This document shows, one piece after another, positions 24,245 to 36,200 of a stretch of 64,000 nucleotides of DNA. The notes beneath the pieces are model-generated. The model ran no database searches. It saw only the letters and a list, made by a program, of their open reading frames with translations, and was not told where the DNA came from. Numbering within the stretch: position 1 is the stretch's first letter; the number at the start of each line of letters is the position of its first letter. Both the position numbers and the translations under genes were made by a program. The DNA lies in contig NC_069086.1 in NCBI RefSeq assembly GCF_947172395.1, positions 16,753,572 to 16,817,571 on the forward strand, written 5' to 3'. This DNA is from Bicyclus anynana (lineage: Eukaryota > Arthropoda > Insecta > Lepidoptera > Nymphalidae).

Positions 24245-26815
24245 CTTATTTTTTTAAATAATAATCCATAGATCTACTATAGAACTCGGTCCTTGGCCGC
24301 ATAGCCATAGACTAATAGAGGAGATAACAAAATTGTACATTTAGTTACAATTAATAAATTGTACATTTAGTTACAATTAATAGCAAGTTCGTGATCTTGA
24401 TCGTTGTCTCTAACGCCGAGCTTAATCAATGAAGCCGTCAGTTGCAATAAGACCGCTCCTAGTCGTCAAGATAGCCCGAGTCACGAAAGCACCGGGGGTA
24501 GAGGTTCGGGGCGCTGCCTACGTCTCGCTCTGTCACTGACCCCATATTGTCCTCGTCTTTTATTCATTATTGTCTAGTTATTATTGTCTAGTTCTCTTTT
24601 ATCTAGTTCAATTAATGTATTTTTCATGTTGACTTATTTGGTACGGTGGTTAGGTTAGACTGTAGTCTTGGATTCGATGGTGTAACATCTATGTCTTAGG
24701 AAGTATATCAAGCCGTTGGTCAATAACATATTGTTTGTGCTCGTTATACGTACAGTACAGTTATAGACTTTCTTCCTAAACCCGTATTTGAGTAGCTTAA
24801 TCCATCTTAGTTCCAAATTCTATTTCCTAAATAGTCCTTCAGTCTAATTCACTAACTTTGACGTATGTTAGTTGACATATCTATACGAAATTGAGATTAT
24901 ATGTAACAAATGTCATCAGGTGCCTATACTGACAACCCTTCGTGGATACAGTAGGTAGATGGCACAGACCAGAATGTGTCAATTTTGTTATTATTTGAAC
25001 CAAATTACTCCTAAGCTCATATAGATGGGTAAAATTCGAATGTATTGATTTTTACGAGACTATCGGGAAATTTAAATCTGAACTAAAGTGTTGGTAACGA
25101 AAATAATTTAATCAAATCGCGACTGCCGTACATACGTAACTATAATCTTTTTAAATTGCCGATACGAGAAGCGACGAAAAATTTTACATGAAAATTTTAA
25201 TTTGTATAAAACAATTATAAAAATTTGTACCCAGGTACCTATATGCTTTAGGTAGGTACGTATTGAGAGACACAGTTATACTGTAGAATTATTTTAAGAT
25301 TTTATCTCATAGTTTGTTAGCAAACAAGAATGTAGTTCAATAAACATGTGATAAGACTACGTAAGGTAAAGATTGTTAAGGTTGCGCTATCCAGCCATTT
25401 CTCCGCAGTAACACAATCAGGGGATTTCTACTATTTATTGTTCTAGTTTATTATCTATTAAACGTGAGTAGATTCAATTATACCAAAAAATAATTATATA
25501 TGGTAAGCAGTAGGTAAAAAGTTGCTCTAAGTAATTAACGTAAAATAAACTCAACTTACAACATGCTCTCACAACAATGCATTTAAGAGAAACATTAGTA
25601 ATTGATTCAGTGCAGTTGCCAATAAGGACAACTTGAAGTTATCATAGTCTCCTTTCTTAAGGCTCAAGTCTATTAAAAATTAAGATTCCCGTATGTACGA
25701 AGAACATACGTTCTAATAACTCAATCAAATACTTGCAGTTTCTTTAATGTCGAATAAGTTTTATTTAATGATTATATGTTTTTTATTAATACTAATAATA
25801 ATTCATAAATAGTGTGTTTTGTTTTAGACAGTGCTTGTAAAAGCAAAATCTGTATTAGACTAGAAACGACTAGCATAGCCTTAACATGACTCAAAGGGCT
25901 GGTGTGGTGCAGCAAACGCAGAATACAGATGTCATCTGCGAGCAGCGCTAATTACCTAGCAAACACCTGATGTGAATGTTAAACGAAACCGGGACACAGT
26001 CCATTGTAACTACAAATATATGTACATCTATTTGTCCCTTATACGTTTATTGAATTTAAACTTTATTATGGTGCATAAACTATAGCGCACGTGTGCTATT
26101 AGATTAAACACTCAGATAAAAATGTATAGTTATGAAACGGTTAGGTATTAAAACTGGGGGTATAAAAGAAGCAAATATCTAGGGTTTTGTATTTCAAAAG
26201 TTGAATAAAGTACCCGATCGAGGTAAGGATCATACCAGCACTACGATCTTCAAAAATGAATGAACGACTGCACAGTGAAAACGCAATATATTTTCTTGTA
26301 AAAAGGTCTTATAAGAACAGGATCTTCAGCAAATCGAATGTGACAAATCAGAGTGACACACATCAACGAGTAGCGACGATTCGAAGTGTTATTTTCCCAT
26401 TGTCCGCAGACCGTTACTGCTATGCGGTCATTATGTGCCATTATTGCTACTATGCGACCATTATGTGACATTACTGGCACTTCCTAGTTACAACAAAACA
26501 AGCTGTGTCCCACAAATGGATTATGCAAATAAAACCGCATTAGCCATCTCGCCAGACAAGATTTATTGCTTCGCAAATGGCCCATAGGAAAATACCTGAG
26601 AAATTAGCTTTATTTCGAACGAAAGAAAGAAATTCAAATTGTTTTTTTTTTTATAATAATACATAAATATCTTAGGATTTTTATTCTTTCAAACTTAAAG
26701 CATAGGTTTTTGTACAAGCTGCATTGTTAAAAAATTGTTTAGTCATTTGAATGTAATCAATTCAGTACTCACGCTATAGTTTTCTAACTAAGCAAATTAT
26801 GTTATGAGTGGGAAC
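24245..26815. other. AT-rich intergenic stretch, no gene recognised
   Basis: A 23-base direct repeat (AAATTGTACATTTAGTTACA twice, 24330-24380) and scattered short frames only. The GC-rich part at 24410-24550 has no supported frame. Confidence 0.4.
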
Positions 26816-26819
26816 GAAA

Positions 26820-27158
26820 TTTTTTTTTTTTTTTTTATTCTTTCACAAGTTAGCCCTTGACTACAATCTCACCTGATGGTAAGTGATGATGCAGTCTAAG
26901 ATGGAAGCGGGCTAACTTGTTAGGAGGAGGATGAAAATCCACACCCCTTTCGGTTTCTACACGGCATCGTACCGGAACGCTAAATCGCTTGGCGGTACGT
27001 CTTTGCCGGTAGGGTGGTAACTAGCCACGGCCGAAGCCTCCCACCAGCCAGACCTGGACAAATTAAGAAAATCTCAATCTGCCCAGCCGGGGATCGAACC
27101 CAGAACCTCCGTCTTGTAAATCCACCGCGCATACCACTGCGCCACGGAGGCCGTCAAA
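26820..27158 (-). mobile_element. SINE family A, full reverse copy
   Basis: It starts with a T-run and TATTCTTTCACAAGTTAGCC, and ends at GCGCCACGGAGGCCGTCAAA. It is among the best-preserved copies. Confidence 0.9.
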
Positions 27159-27159
27159 A

Positions 27160-27910
27160 ACGAAAATCAACTATGTTACTTCAACGCTAGATCCCAGATA
27201 GATAATTTAAGCTCTGCCCCTTAAAATCGTAGAGCCACTGATTAAGTGCAACGAGCAATGATTAAATCTATTAAGAGTAGCAATATTGAGGCTTCAATTG
27301 AACCAACCACAGGAAGCTAAGAATTAGGCAGCGTGAACATCACTAATTATTTCATCACGAGCACATTACAGTCACGGAGGTTGCTATTTAAAATGCTAAG
27401 TAAACAGCGATTGGTAAATATCATGTAAGTATAATATGTACCATATTTGGCACGCCATTTATAAAAATGAAATTTATTTATTTAGTCACTTATTACTAGC
27501 AATGTAGAATTGAAGTCTCAATCGAGTATCATATAACACGTCGAAGCAAAATAAGCTTAATTTTCTTTACAATAAAATAGTATTTTACAAACGCAGTGTT
27601 ATTTAAAAAATTTAAACGAATATAAACTTTAAAATAAATCGAATTAGGTATATTTTACTTTAGTATGTGATTTCGATCATTGTCTATCGATTGCAGTCGT
27701 TAAGGTGCAGGTATTCGATAATTTTATTCGTCTAGCCCCGTCTAGAGTATGATTTATTGGAGCTGGTTTTTAGCAGCGCCAGGCGGTTAGCAACAGGTAT
27801 TACGTTATGGACACTCTGAACTAAAAACACCTACGAGCTATTGGTCACGTTTTCGTCCATGTGAGTATTGGATCATGTAAAATTCATTTCACCAACCAGG
27901 TCATCAGAAT
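27160..27910. other. No gene recognised
   Basis: AT-rich with no supported frame. Confidence 0.4.
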
Positions 27911-27911
27911 G

Positions 27912-28025
27912 CCTAGTGGGAGTTTTCAATATTTTCATACTGTTACTATCGCGTTAACGTAAACGCGAATTTATATGGAACGCGTTTACGTTAACGCGAT
28001 CGTCACAGTATCAAACTGCCACTAG
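27912..28025. mobile_element. Short foldback MITE with GCGTTAACGTAAACGCG core
   Basis: CCTAGTGGGAGTTTT and AAACTGCCACTAGG flank an inverted pair ATCGCGTTAACGTAAACGCG / CGCGTTTACGTTAACGCGAT. About 114 bases. Confidence 0.8.
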
Positions 28026-28189
28026 GGCCTCTGCATACGCATTATTATTAATAGGCTAGTTGACAATTTTTGAAAGGGTCTTAAATTTATCGTTCTACTA
28101 GATTGAATTTATAAATTATCATATTTTTTGAGAATTTTATATACAATACTAGCCAAAGATTGAGTTTTTGTTAATTTTTTTTTTTTTTT

Positions 28190-28325
28190 GATGAAATCCA
28201 CACTCCTTTCGGTTTCTACACCGAAGAAACCGAAAGGAGTGTGGATTTCATCCTACTTCTAACAAGTTATCTGGATTTCATCATCACGTATCATCAGGTA
28301 AGATCAGGGCTAACTTGTAAAAAAA
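28190..28325. repeat. SINE A pieces arranged as a hairpin
   Basis: GATGAAATCCACACTCCTTT (28190) is followed by its inverse complement ending at 28252, then a worn SINE A tail to GGGCTAACTTG. Confidence 0.75.
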
Positions 28326-28327
28326 AC

Positions 28328-28725
28328 GGTTTTAAATACATTGTGTTTATTTGTTGATGCATCGATTTTCATGTGATTTTCATCGATTAAAATTAAACTA
28401 AGCTTAGAGCAGGTTTAACTTTTTTTCAATGAAATTGTTACCTTGTATATATCATTTATTCTTATACGTTAAATTCAGAACAACCGAATCACGGTACGTA
28501 AAACAAACTGAATAAAATTTTACTTAAACGAAACTTAAGTTAAGCATTCAGTTAAAATATACCAAATAGGTAATAATTGTTATTTTACACCAGTTATTTC
28601 TCGCTGTAGTGGGTTAAGTTTCCGGTCCACCTTCACCTAGTTGGCACCGATCACGCCATTCATATTTCATGCCACTGCGAGCGAGCTATTGCAGCTGCAT
28701 AGCTCGAGTTACTGCTCAATATGCT
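28328..28725. other. No gene recognised
   Basis: No supported frame or repeat boundary. Confidence 0.35.
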
Positions 28726-29008
28726 TAAACTCTGCCTCCGATTCCGGAGGGTGTGAGTTCGAATCCGGTCCGGCGCATGCACCTCCAACTTTTCAGTTGT
28801 GTGCATTTTATGAAATTAAATATCACGCGTCTCAATCGGTGAAGGAAAACATCGTGAGGTAACCTGCATACCAGAGAATTATCTTAATTATCTGCGTGTG
28901 TGAAGTCTGCCAATCCGCATTGGGCCAGCGTGGTGGACTATTGGCCTAACCCCTCTCATTCTGAGAGGAGACTCGAGCTCAGCAGTGAGCCGAATATGGG
29001 TTGATGAC
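28726..29008 (+). mobile_element. SINE family B, slightly truncated head
   Basis: CTCTGCCTCCGATTCCGGAG to CGAATATGGGTTGATGACGA. Confidence 0.8.
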
Positions 29009-29147
29009 GACGAATTATTTTACTGCACAGGATATGTACCTACAATAAGGGCGAAAAAACACATACTGCAATAAAGGCAATAAAACGCCACCATTTAATG
29101 TACCTACCCATTTAAAAAAAATACATAGGGCGGTACAAAGGGTACGC

Positions 29148-29515
29148 TCGCGACTTCGTCCGCGCGGAATTTAGTTTTTCACAAATCCCTCGGGAACCAT
29201 GGATTTATCCAAGATAAAAAGTAGGCTATGTGTTAATCCATGCTATAATATATTTCAATACCAAATTTCAGCTTATTCGGTTAAGTAATCGAGGCGTGAA
29301 AGAGTAACAAATATTCATATCATTAAAATTATCAGTTTTCGCAAATCTCGGGAAACCATGGATTTTTCGGGATAAAAAGTAGCCTATGTGTTAATTTAGA
29401 GTAAAATCCCTTACCATCCCAAATTTGAGCCAAATTGCTTCAGTAGCCGCAGAGTAAAAGAGGAACAAACATACTTACACACAAACTTTCGTGTTTATAA
29501 TATTAGTGTGATAGT
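29148..29515 (+). mobile_element. Non-autonomous element with CGCGACTTCGTCCGCGCGGA start
   Basis: It contains two related halves (CCATGGATTTATCCAAGATA and CCATGGATTTTTCGGGATAA, each followed by AAAAGTAG) and ends TTTCGTGTTTATAATATTAG. Confidence 0.65.
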
Positions 29516-29549
29516 GACATTTAGTTTATACTGAAGCTGATCCCCGTTG

Positions 29550-29665
29550 CGCTGGAGTTTAAGATTCTTACTATACCGTGGGAGGTCATTAATTTTTAAC
29601 CGACTTCCAAAAAGGAGGAGGTTCTACGTTCGGCTGTATGTATGTTTTTTTTTTCCCCGAAATAA
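29550..29665 (+). repeat. CCGACTTCC-family end fragment
   Basis: TTAACCGACTTCCAAAAAGG then AGGAGGTTCTACGTTCGGCT; the inverse is at 62490-62526. Confidence 0.55.
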
Positions 29666-30284
29666 GTTCCGAGTAACAAACATCATACACATCCTCAGAC
29701 CAATGATAGAAGGACCTGTATCGCACTCATAGTCACGTGTGGTTAGGCCATCTACATTCACATTCCAGATTCATTTCATATTTAGAATTCCCTTGACCGC
29801 GCATGCGTGGATATATTGTTTCGCCCATTCATTACATCTTTACCGTTTCTCCATTCTACACCGCATCATCACTTTGATAGACCTTTTATTTTATATCTAT
29901 ATACAATATACCAGTCAACAAGTCGCCTCTTATTAATATACCAAATATCAAACCTCCATGGCGATACACGAACAAAATTGTCTGTCATTTTCTGAGGAAA
30001 ACGAGTTTAAATTTTGTATATATCTTATACTAAACTAGAAGTTTTTGCCCGTTTTTTACACAATTCAAATACACAAAAAGGTATTTTTACGGAGCTCTTT
30101 AACCGACGAACACGATTACAACTATTTAACATCGATTCTATAGACGCTGTTTTTATCATCGCATTAGATCGTTGATCATATACTTTGACAGAAAAGTAAC
30201 GTCTAGCGAGGCAGGTCCTATACAATAATTGGTCTGAGTACACAATGAGATCGTTGTGTCAAAGATTGTTTAGTGCAAACTGAC
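29666..30284. other. No gene recognised (downstream side of the ectodomain exon)
   Basis: This is the start of the next intron of the minus-strand secreted gene. I see no further exon in it. Confidence 0.35.
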
Positions 30285-33200
30285 CTTAACATCAATGAGC
30301 CGTATGGTGAAGGCGGCGGCATCAGGCGCGTGGAGCCTCAGCTGGCAGGCGCTGGTGGAGTTGGAGGAAGGCGGACGCAGCAGTGTGAGGGCTATGGCGG
30401 CGCCGGCGCCCAGGCTGTTGCCAACCTCCACCTCTTTGGTGCGGCCGCATAGCAGGCTCGACGAGTGCGCTGTTGACAAGCATATCATAGTATTTTAAAA
30501 TGATAACCCTCGAACAAAGACGGGATTTGTTAGACCTAATATTCTTATATAAACTGCTAAGACGGCCTCCGTGGCGCGGTGGATTTACAAGACAGAGGTC
30601 CTGGGTTTGTCCAGGTCTGGCTGGTGGGAAGCTTCGGCCGTGGCTAGTTACCACCCTACCGGCAAAGACGTACCGCCAAGCGATTTAGCGTTCCGGTACG
30701 ATGCCGTGTAAAGGGGTGTGGATTTTCATCCTCCTCCTAACAAGTTAGCCCGCTTCCATCTTAGACTGCATCATCACTTACTATCAGGTGAGATTGTAGT
30801 CAAGGGCTAACTTGTAAAGAATAAAAAAAAAAAAAATAAGAAATAAGTTAGACTGCCCTGAGTTATTAGGTAAAATAAATTTTAGACTGCCATATAGATA
30901 TCCGCGTTCTGCTATTAGATTTTTCACCTCACACCAGGACAGTTTTCGGCGCCAACTCCATCTTCCCTCGGCTATGTAAACTGTATAATAAGCTTAATGG
31001 TTTACTAGATGTCAATTCGGAAAACACATTTCGCAGGTTAATCATTAGTAACCTGGTTAGCCAAGTATGACTGGCTTGTTTTATTAGTTTCCTTGCATTT
31101 TCTTACTATTTATTGTTTAGTTTTTTTTATTAATTTTTGATCATATAGTTTTAGATACAGAAATATATATTTAATTTTTTCTTTTTTGCTTTTAATTAGG
31201 ATACTTTAGATTTATATTTAAGTTGTAAAATATAAGTATTTTGTTTTGTAAAATTATTAGATGAAAGTGGTTTTGCAAGCAATGTTTACTTTAATACGAT
31301 TTTGCATACGCTAAGCATGTTAGTTCATAAGTTGATTTTTTGTATGTGTAAAAATATGTAAAAGTCGCTAGCAAACTTAATAAATAAATAAATATCATTG
31401 TCACACAGATTAAAGAAAAATAGGCAGATAGAGCGTATCGACAGGGATGCAGCCATTTCAATTCAAAAACGAATAAGTACATTCTCGGGTCAGTACAATA
31501 CGAAGCGTCGCATCAGTAATTTTTAATATTGTTCAAGTAGCGTCTTATGTTTTTAAATATTTTAAAAACTGTTCACAAAATCTAAAATAGTCTATAATTT
31601 TATAAATTTACGTAACTGTTGTTAGTGTTAAAAGTTAAATCTTGAAATACAAATTATGAAAAAAGTTTGTATATGCTCAATGATAATTTTTATCATTGGT
31701 TTCACTGTCCTCACCGCGCTGCTTGTATAGACTCATTCTGTATCATTCTTTATTCTGTGACTTATAATAAAACTGTAACAGATCAAATTCTGTACATTGA
31801 AGATATTTTGAAAATTTTAGTTAGTTAAAAATAATCGAAACCAAAAATAGGCAGTCTGTACTGTGTGTTCGTATTTTTGTTGATCGAGCATCATGCTGAA
31901 ACTACTGAATGAATTCAAATGAATCTTAGCACGATTTAAGAAAAATACAGTAGAAATGCTTAAGGTTCACCTTGACATTTAAGCCACGTTTCATGTAATT
32001 AGTTACAAACACAATAGAAACGGAGATATGCAGCAAATAAAATCGTGTGCAAAATCAATTCTGCTTAAGAGCCGCAATCAAAATGCTTAAAATAAGTAGG
32101 TAGGTGCTTTGTAAACTAAAACTAGAATCCACATCGCGTTTACAAGTAGGTATTTGCATGTTTTTGATATTATCGCCTTTTAGGCCGGCCGCATACTGTA
32201 GGAATTTTTCAGTCAGACTTATGACGTCCACCGTCACAATCCTATGAATCTATCAGAAACTTCTCTCTTTACTTGTACTACCTAGTATAATGATACTAGC
32301 TAACGCCGCGCGGTTTCACTCGCGTGGTTATTTAAATGGGCTACGAGTATCTGACACTGAAATATTGTTTTTAAATAGAACCAGTAGTTCCTGAGATTAG
32401 CGCGTTCAAGGAAACAAAAAAAACTCTTCAGCTTTACAGTATTTCGGCCGTTAGAGTTTAAGATTCTTACCATAACGTGGGAGGTCATTAATTTTCCAAG
32501 TTTGTGAAAAGTTTTTGAACTATTCGAAGGGTTTTAATTTTTTTTTTTAGATCGTTTATAGTGGCCCCCCTAGACGGAATACCCTAAGCGATTGCTTAAA
32601 TAGCTTATAGGCTAATGCAGGAGTTACAATAAACCTGGTTGAGTTTGTTGTGGGATCTTCTCCGACCAAGGCGCATTTGGAACCTTCGTAACTTTAATTT
32701 TAAGTTTTCAACTAATTATTATCACCAATAACTTATAATATTATTACCTGACGTTTCAAAAGTGCTTGTAAACTAAGCCTAATTGAAATAAATGAATTTA
32801 GACTTTGACAGTGTCTTTTAGCGTGCGGTAATTTTCTAAAGAAAAATTCATACAATATGCGGCCAGCCTTAGCGACAAAACGAGTTATAAGCCGATATGG
32901 TAATAATAATGTCTGTTCCCACGTAGGAGACTATTTTTGAAACTACCTACATCTGTGTTTTTTGTTCGAGACGAAATCGTAAGCAAAAAGTATAGTTAAT
33001 TACGTATTTTACAAATATATACAAATACAAAACAATTAATTTTCTACAGAAAACATCTGTTTCTGTATAAACAATAGTTTTAATTGAATAACTTAAATCT
33101 GATATTTGTGTAAAGAATCATTATTGTTCAAAAGAACAAACCTTTGAAGTGAAGAAGGGTNNNNNNNNNNNNNNNNNNNNNNNNNNNNNNNNNNNNNNNN

Positions 33201-36200
33201 NNNNNNNNNNNNNNNNNNNNNNNNNNNNNNNNNNNNNNNNNNNNNNNNNNNNNNNNNNNNNNNNNNNNNNNNNNNNNNNNNNNNNNNNNNNNNNNNNNNN
33301 NNNNNNNNNNNNNNNNNNNNNNNNNNNNNNNNNNNNNNNNNNNNNNNNNNNNNNNNNNNNGGGTCGGCGCTGATTCCAGAGCTTGTCCGGGTAAAAAATA
33401 CCTTCACAGATAGAATTCACGATTAATGTAAACATTTTTGTGGTATTTATGTTAATTGTGAATGACATTTTCACACAAAGGTGACTCTATAAAAGGTTAC
33501 AAAGAGAACCAGCCTGATAATAAAGACAAGTTTTTATCTGAATTCAAAAAACGAGGAAGCACACAATTGAATTTGTATTGTTTTTATGTGCATTAAACTT
33601 CAGATATACTTAGGTATAGCGTTGAGGATCGATTTATGTTAATGTTTCTTTGTGTAAGAATTCAATATCCGTTTCTATTAAAGGAATAATTTCTTTATTT
33701 GGAGCCGTGATAGCGCAGTGGATTTGACCTCTGCCTCCGATTCCGAAAGGTTTGGGTTCGAATCCGGTCCGGGACATGCACCTCCAACTTTTCAGTTGTG
33801 TGCATTTTAAGAAATTAAATATCGCGTGTCTCAATCGGTGAAGGGAAAACATCGTGAGGAAACCTGCAAACCAGAGAATTATCTTAATTCTCTGCGTGTG
33901 TGAAGTCTGCCAATCCGCATTGGGCCAGCGTGGTGGACTATTGGCCTAACCCCTCTCATTCTGAGAGGAGACTCGAGCTCAGCAGTGAGTCGAATATGGG
34001 TTGATGACGATTGTGTACTAGCCGACGTCCGTGACTGTGTCAGTAGTCTGAGTCCTAGATTATGGAACTCTCCCATCATAATGCACGTGACCTGCATTAT
34101 GTTCTTTTGAAGATACTTTAAAACTGTGATAATAACTCCCTATGGTATTCAATAAAAGTAATTGTTTTATTTGGTAAAAAAAATATCTATTCGATTTCAA
34201 AAAAGGAGGAGGTTCTCAATTCGACGCGTATGTGGGTACTTATTTTTTTTAATGTTTGTTACTTCATAACTTCGTCATTTATTAACGAATTTTGAAAATC
34301 CTTTTTTGTTTGAAAGAGTACCTACTATGTTTCCACATTGGTCACATTTAATTTTCATGGAAATTGGTTTAGTAATTTTGTGTTAAAATCAAGATACGTC
34401 TTTGAAGTCGGTTCCATTTTTATGTTAAAAATATTATTATGTAACATGGCACCACCTTCAAACTGATCAAATGTTAGCACATAGGTATAGTTTAGTTGGT
34501 AGATTATTAATTTTTGCGTTTGAAGTTCGTAGATTTTTTTAATTTAAATATTGTATTCTATTAACATTGTTATTTTTTTTAAACACTTATAGTCGGAGGA
34601 TTAAGTCCAGTCAATAAAATGACAAGTGCAAATGTCACTAAATGTTATTTTACTAGCCAAATAGCATTTCACCTCTTTTACTGACTGGAATTAATAATCA
34701 TACTGTAAGCACAAAACTAAACAATCACAACCAATATAATAAGTAGGCAGGTAAACCGCGTCCGTGTAACCAAGTGTGCCAACAAACGGTTAGCCCCAGA
34801 GCTGCGAGTAACTGTCCCGTCTCAATGCTTGAGAATCTTCACATGGGAACGAGTACGCTCTTGATACCTACTTTGGAAATTATATAATACATAGCTTTTG
34901 CGCCTTTCAAAATGTGTTTGTTTCAATGCGGGTTGGCTGCCTTCCATATTTCTATTCGGATTTTTGTGCCAGTAATGTCGCAATTCGCAAAGTTAGTAAT
35001 CTCCCAACCTATTCATTAGAATTCATAATGTTGTAAGGATACCCCCTGGGGATCATTCAGCCGCTGAGTGTCGAATCCAACCTCTATTTAATTAACCTAC
35101 TTCAAAAAAAAGGAGGAGGTTTTTCAATTCGACCGTATATGTATATTCTTTTTTTTTATGTGTGTTCGCGCATAACTTCGTCATTTATAGACCAATTTGG
35201 ATATATCTTTTTTGGTTGGAAAGGAGATGTTTCGAGGGTGGTACCATGATAAGGAAACCAGGATCTGACGATGACATCCTGGAGAAATCAAGAGGAACTA
35301 TTGAAAATTGTAGGGGCGGCCAATGTGTTGTGATCCTTCTGCCTTCAGGCCTAATCAGACTATGCTTTTGTGCTCGCTCAAAACACCCTGTCACGCTGCT
35401 ATCAGAAAAAATATATTACTTACCTACATTAATTACGTTCTAGTACGGTACTCGTTAAAAAGCCGTGATAGCCCAGTAGATAATTATGGCCTCTGCCTCC
35501 GATTCCGGAGGGTGTGGGTTCGAATCCGGTCCGGGGCATGCACCTCCAACTTATCAATTGTGTTCATTTTAAGAAATTAAATATCACGTGTCTCACACGG
35601 TGAAGGAAAAATATCGTGAGGAAACCTGCATACCAGAGAATTATCAGAGTGTGTGAAGTCTGCCAATCCGCATAGGGCCAGTGTGTTGGACTATTGGCCT
35701 AACGCCTCTCATTCTGGGAGGAAACTCGAGCTCAGAAGCGAGCCGAATATGGGTTTAATCCCGGCCATGATCATTAACATCTCATAGTGGTCGTTAATGA
35801 ATTAAACATTATTACCTTAAGCTCGAAAACTAGCATTGAAGCAGCTCATTATACCTCTCCTTAAAAAACCTTATCAATGAAGATACCTTGTTTATTTTGT
35901 TATCACAGTATACTTTGACTCCTTTTTTACTTCATCTATACTAATATTATAAAGCTGAAGAGTTTTTTGTTTGATTGAACGCGCTACTCTCAGGAACTAC
36001 TGGTCCGATTTGAAAAATTCTTTCAGTGTTAGATAACTTATTTAACGAGGAAGGCTATAGGCTATACATTATCCCCGTATTCCTACGGGAACGGGAACCA
36101 CGCGAGTGAAACCGCGCGGCGTCAGCTAGTCAATCATATATCGCTTCTGAATCTGGTAAACAAAACACATATGCGGCACGTTGTTGAGAACGCGCGGAGT

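Noticed and set aside
33093..33474. Frames of about 75-117 codons across the N gap
   Set aside because: Most of each is unknown bases.
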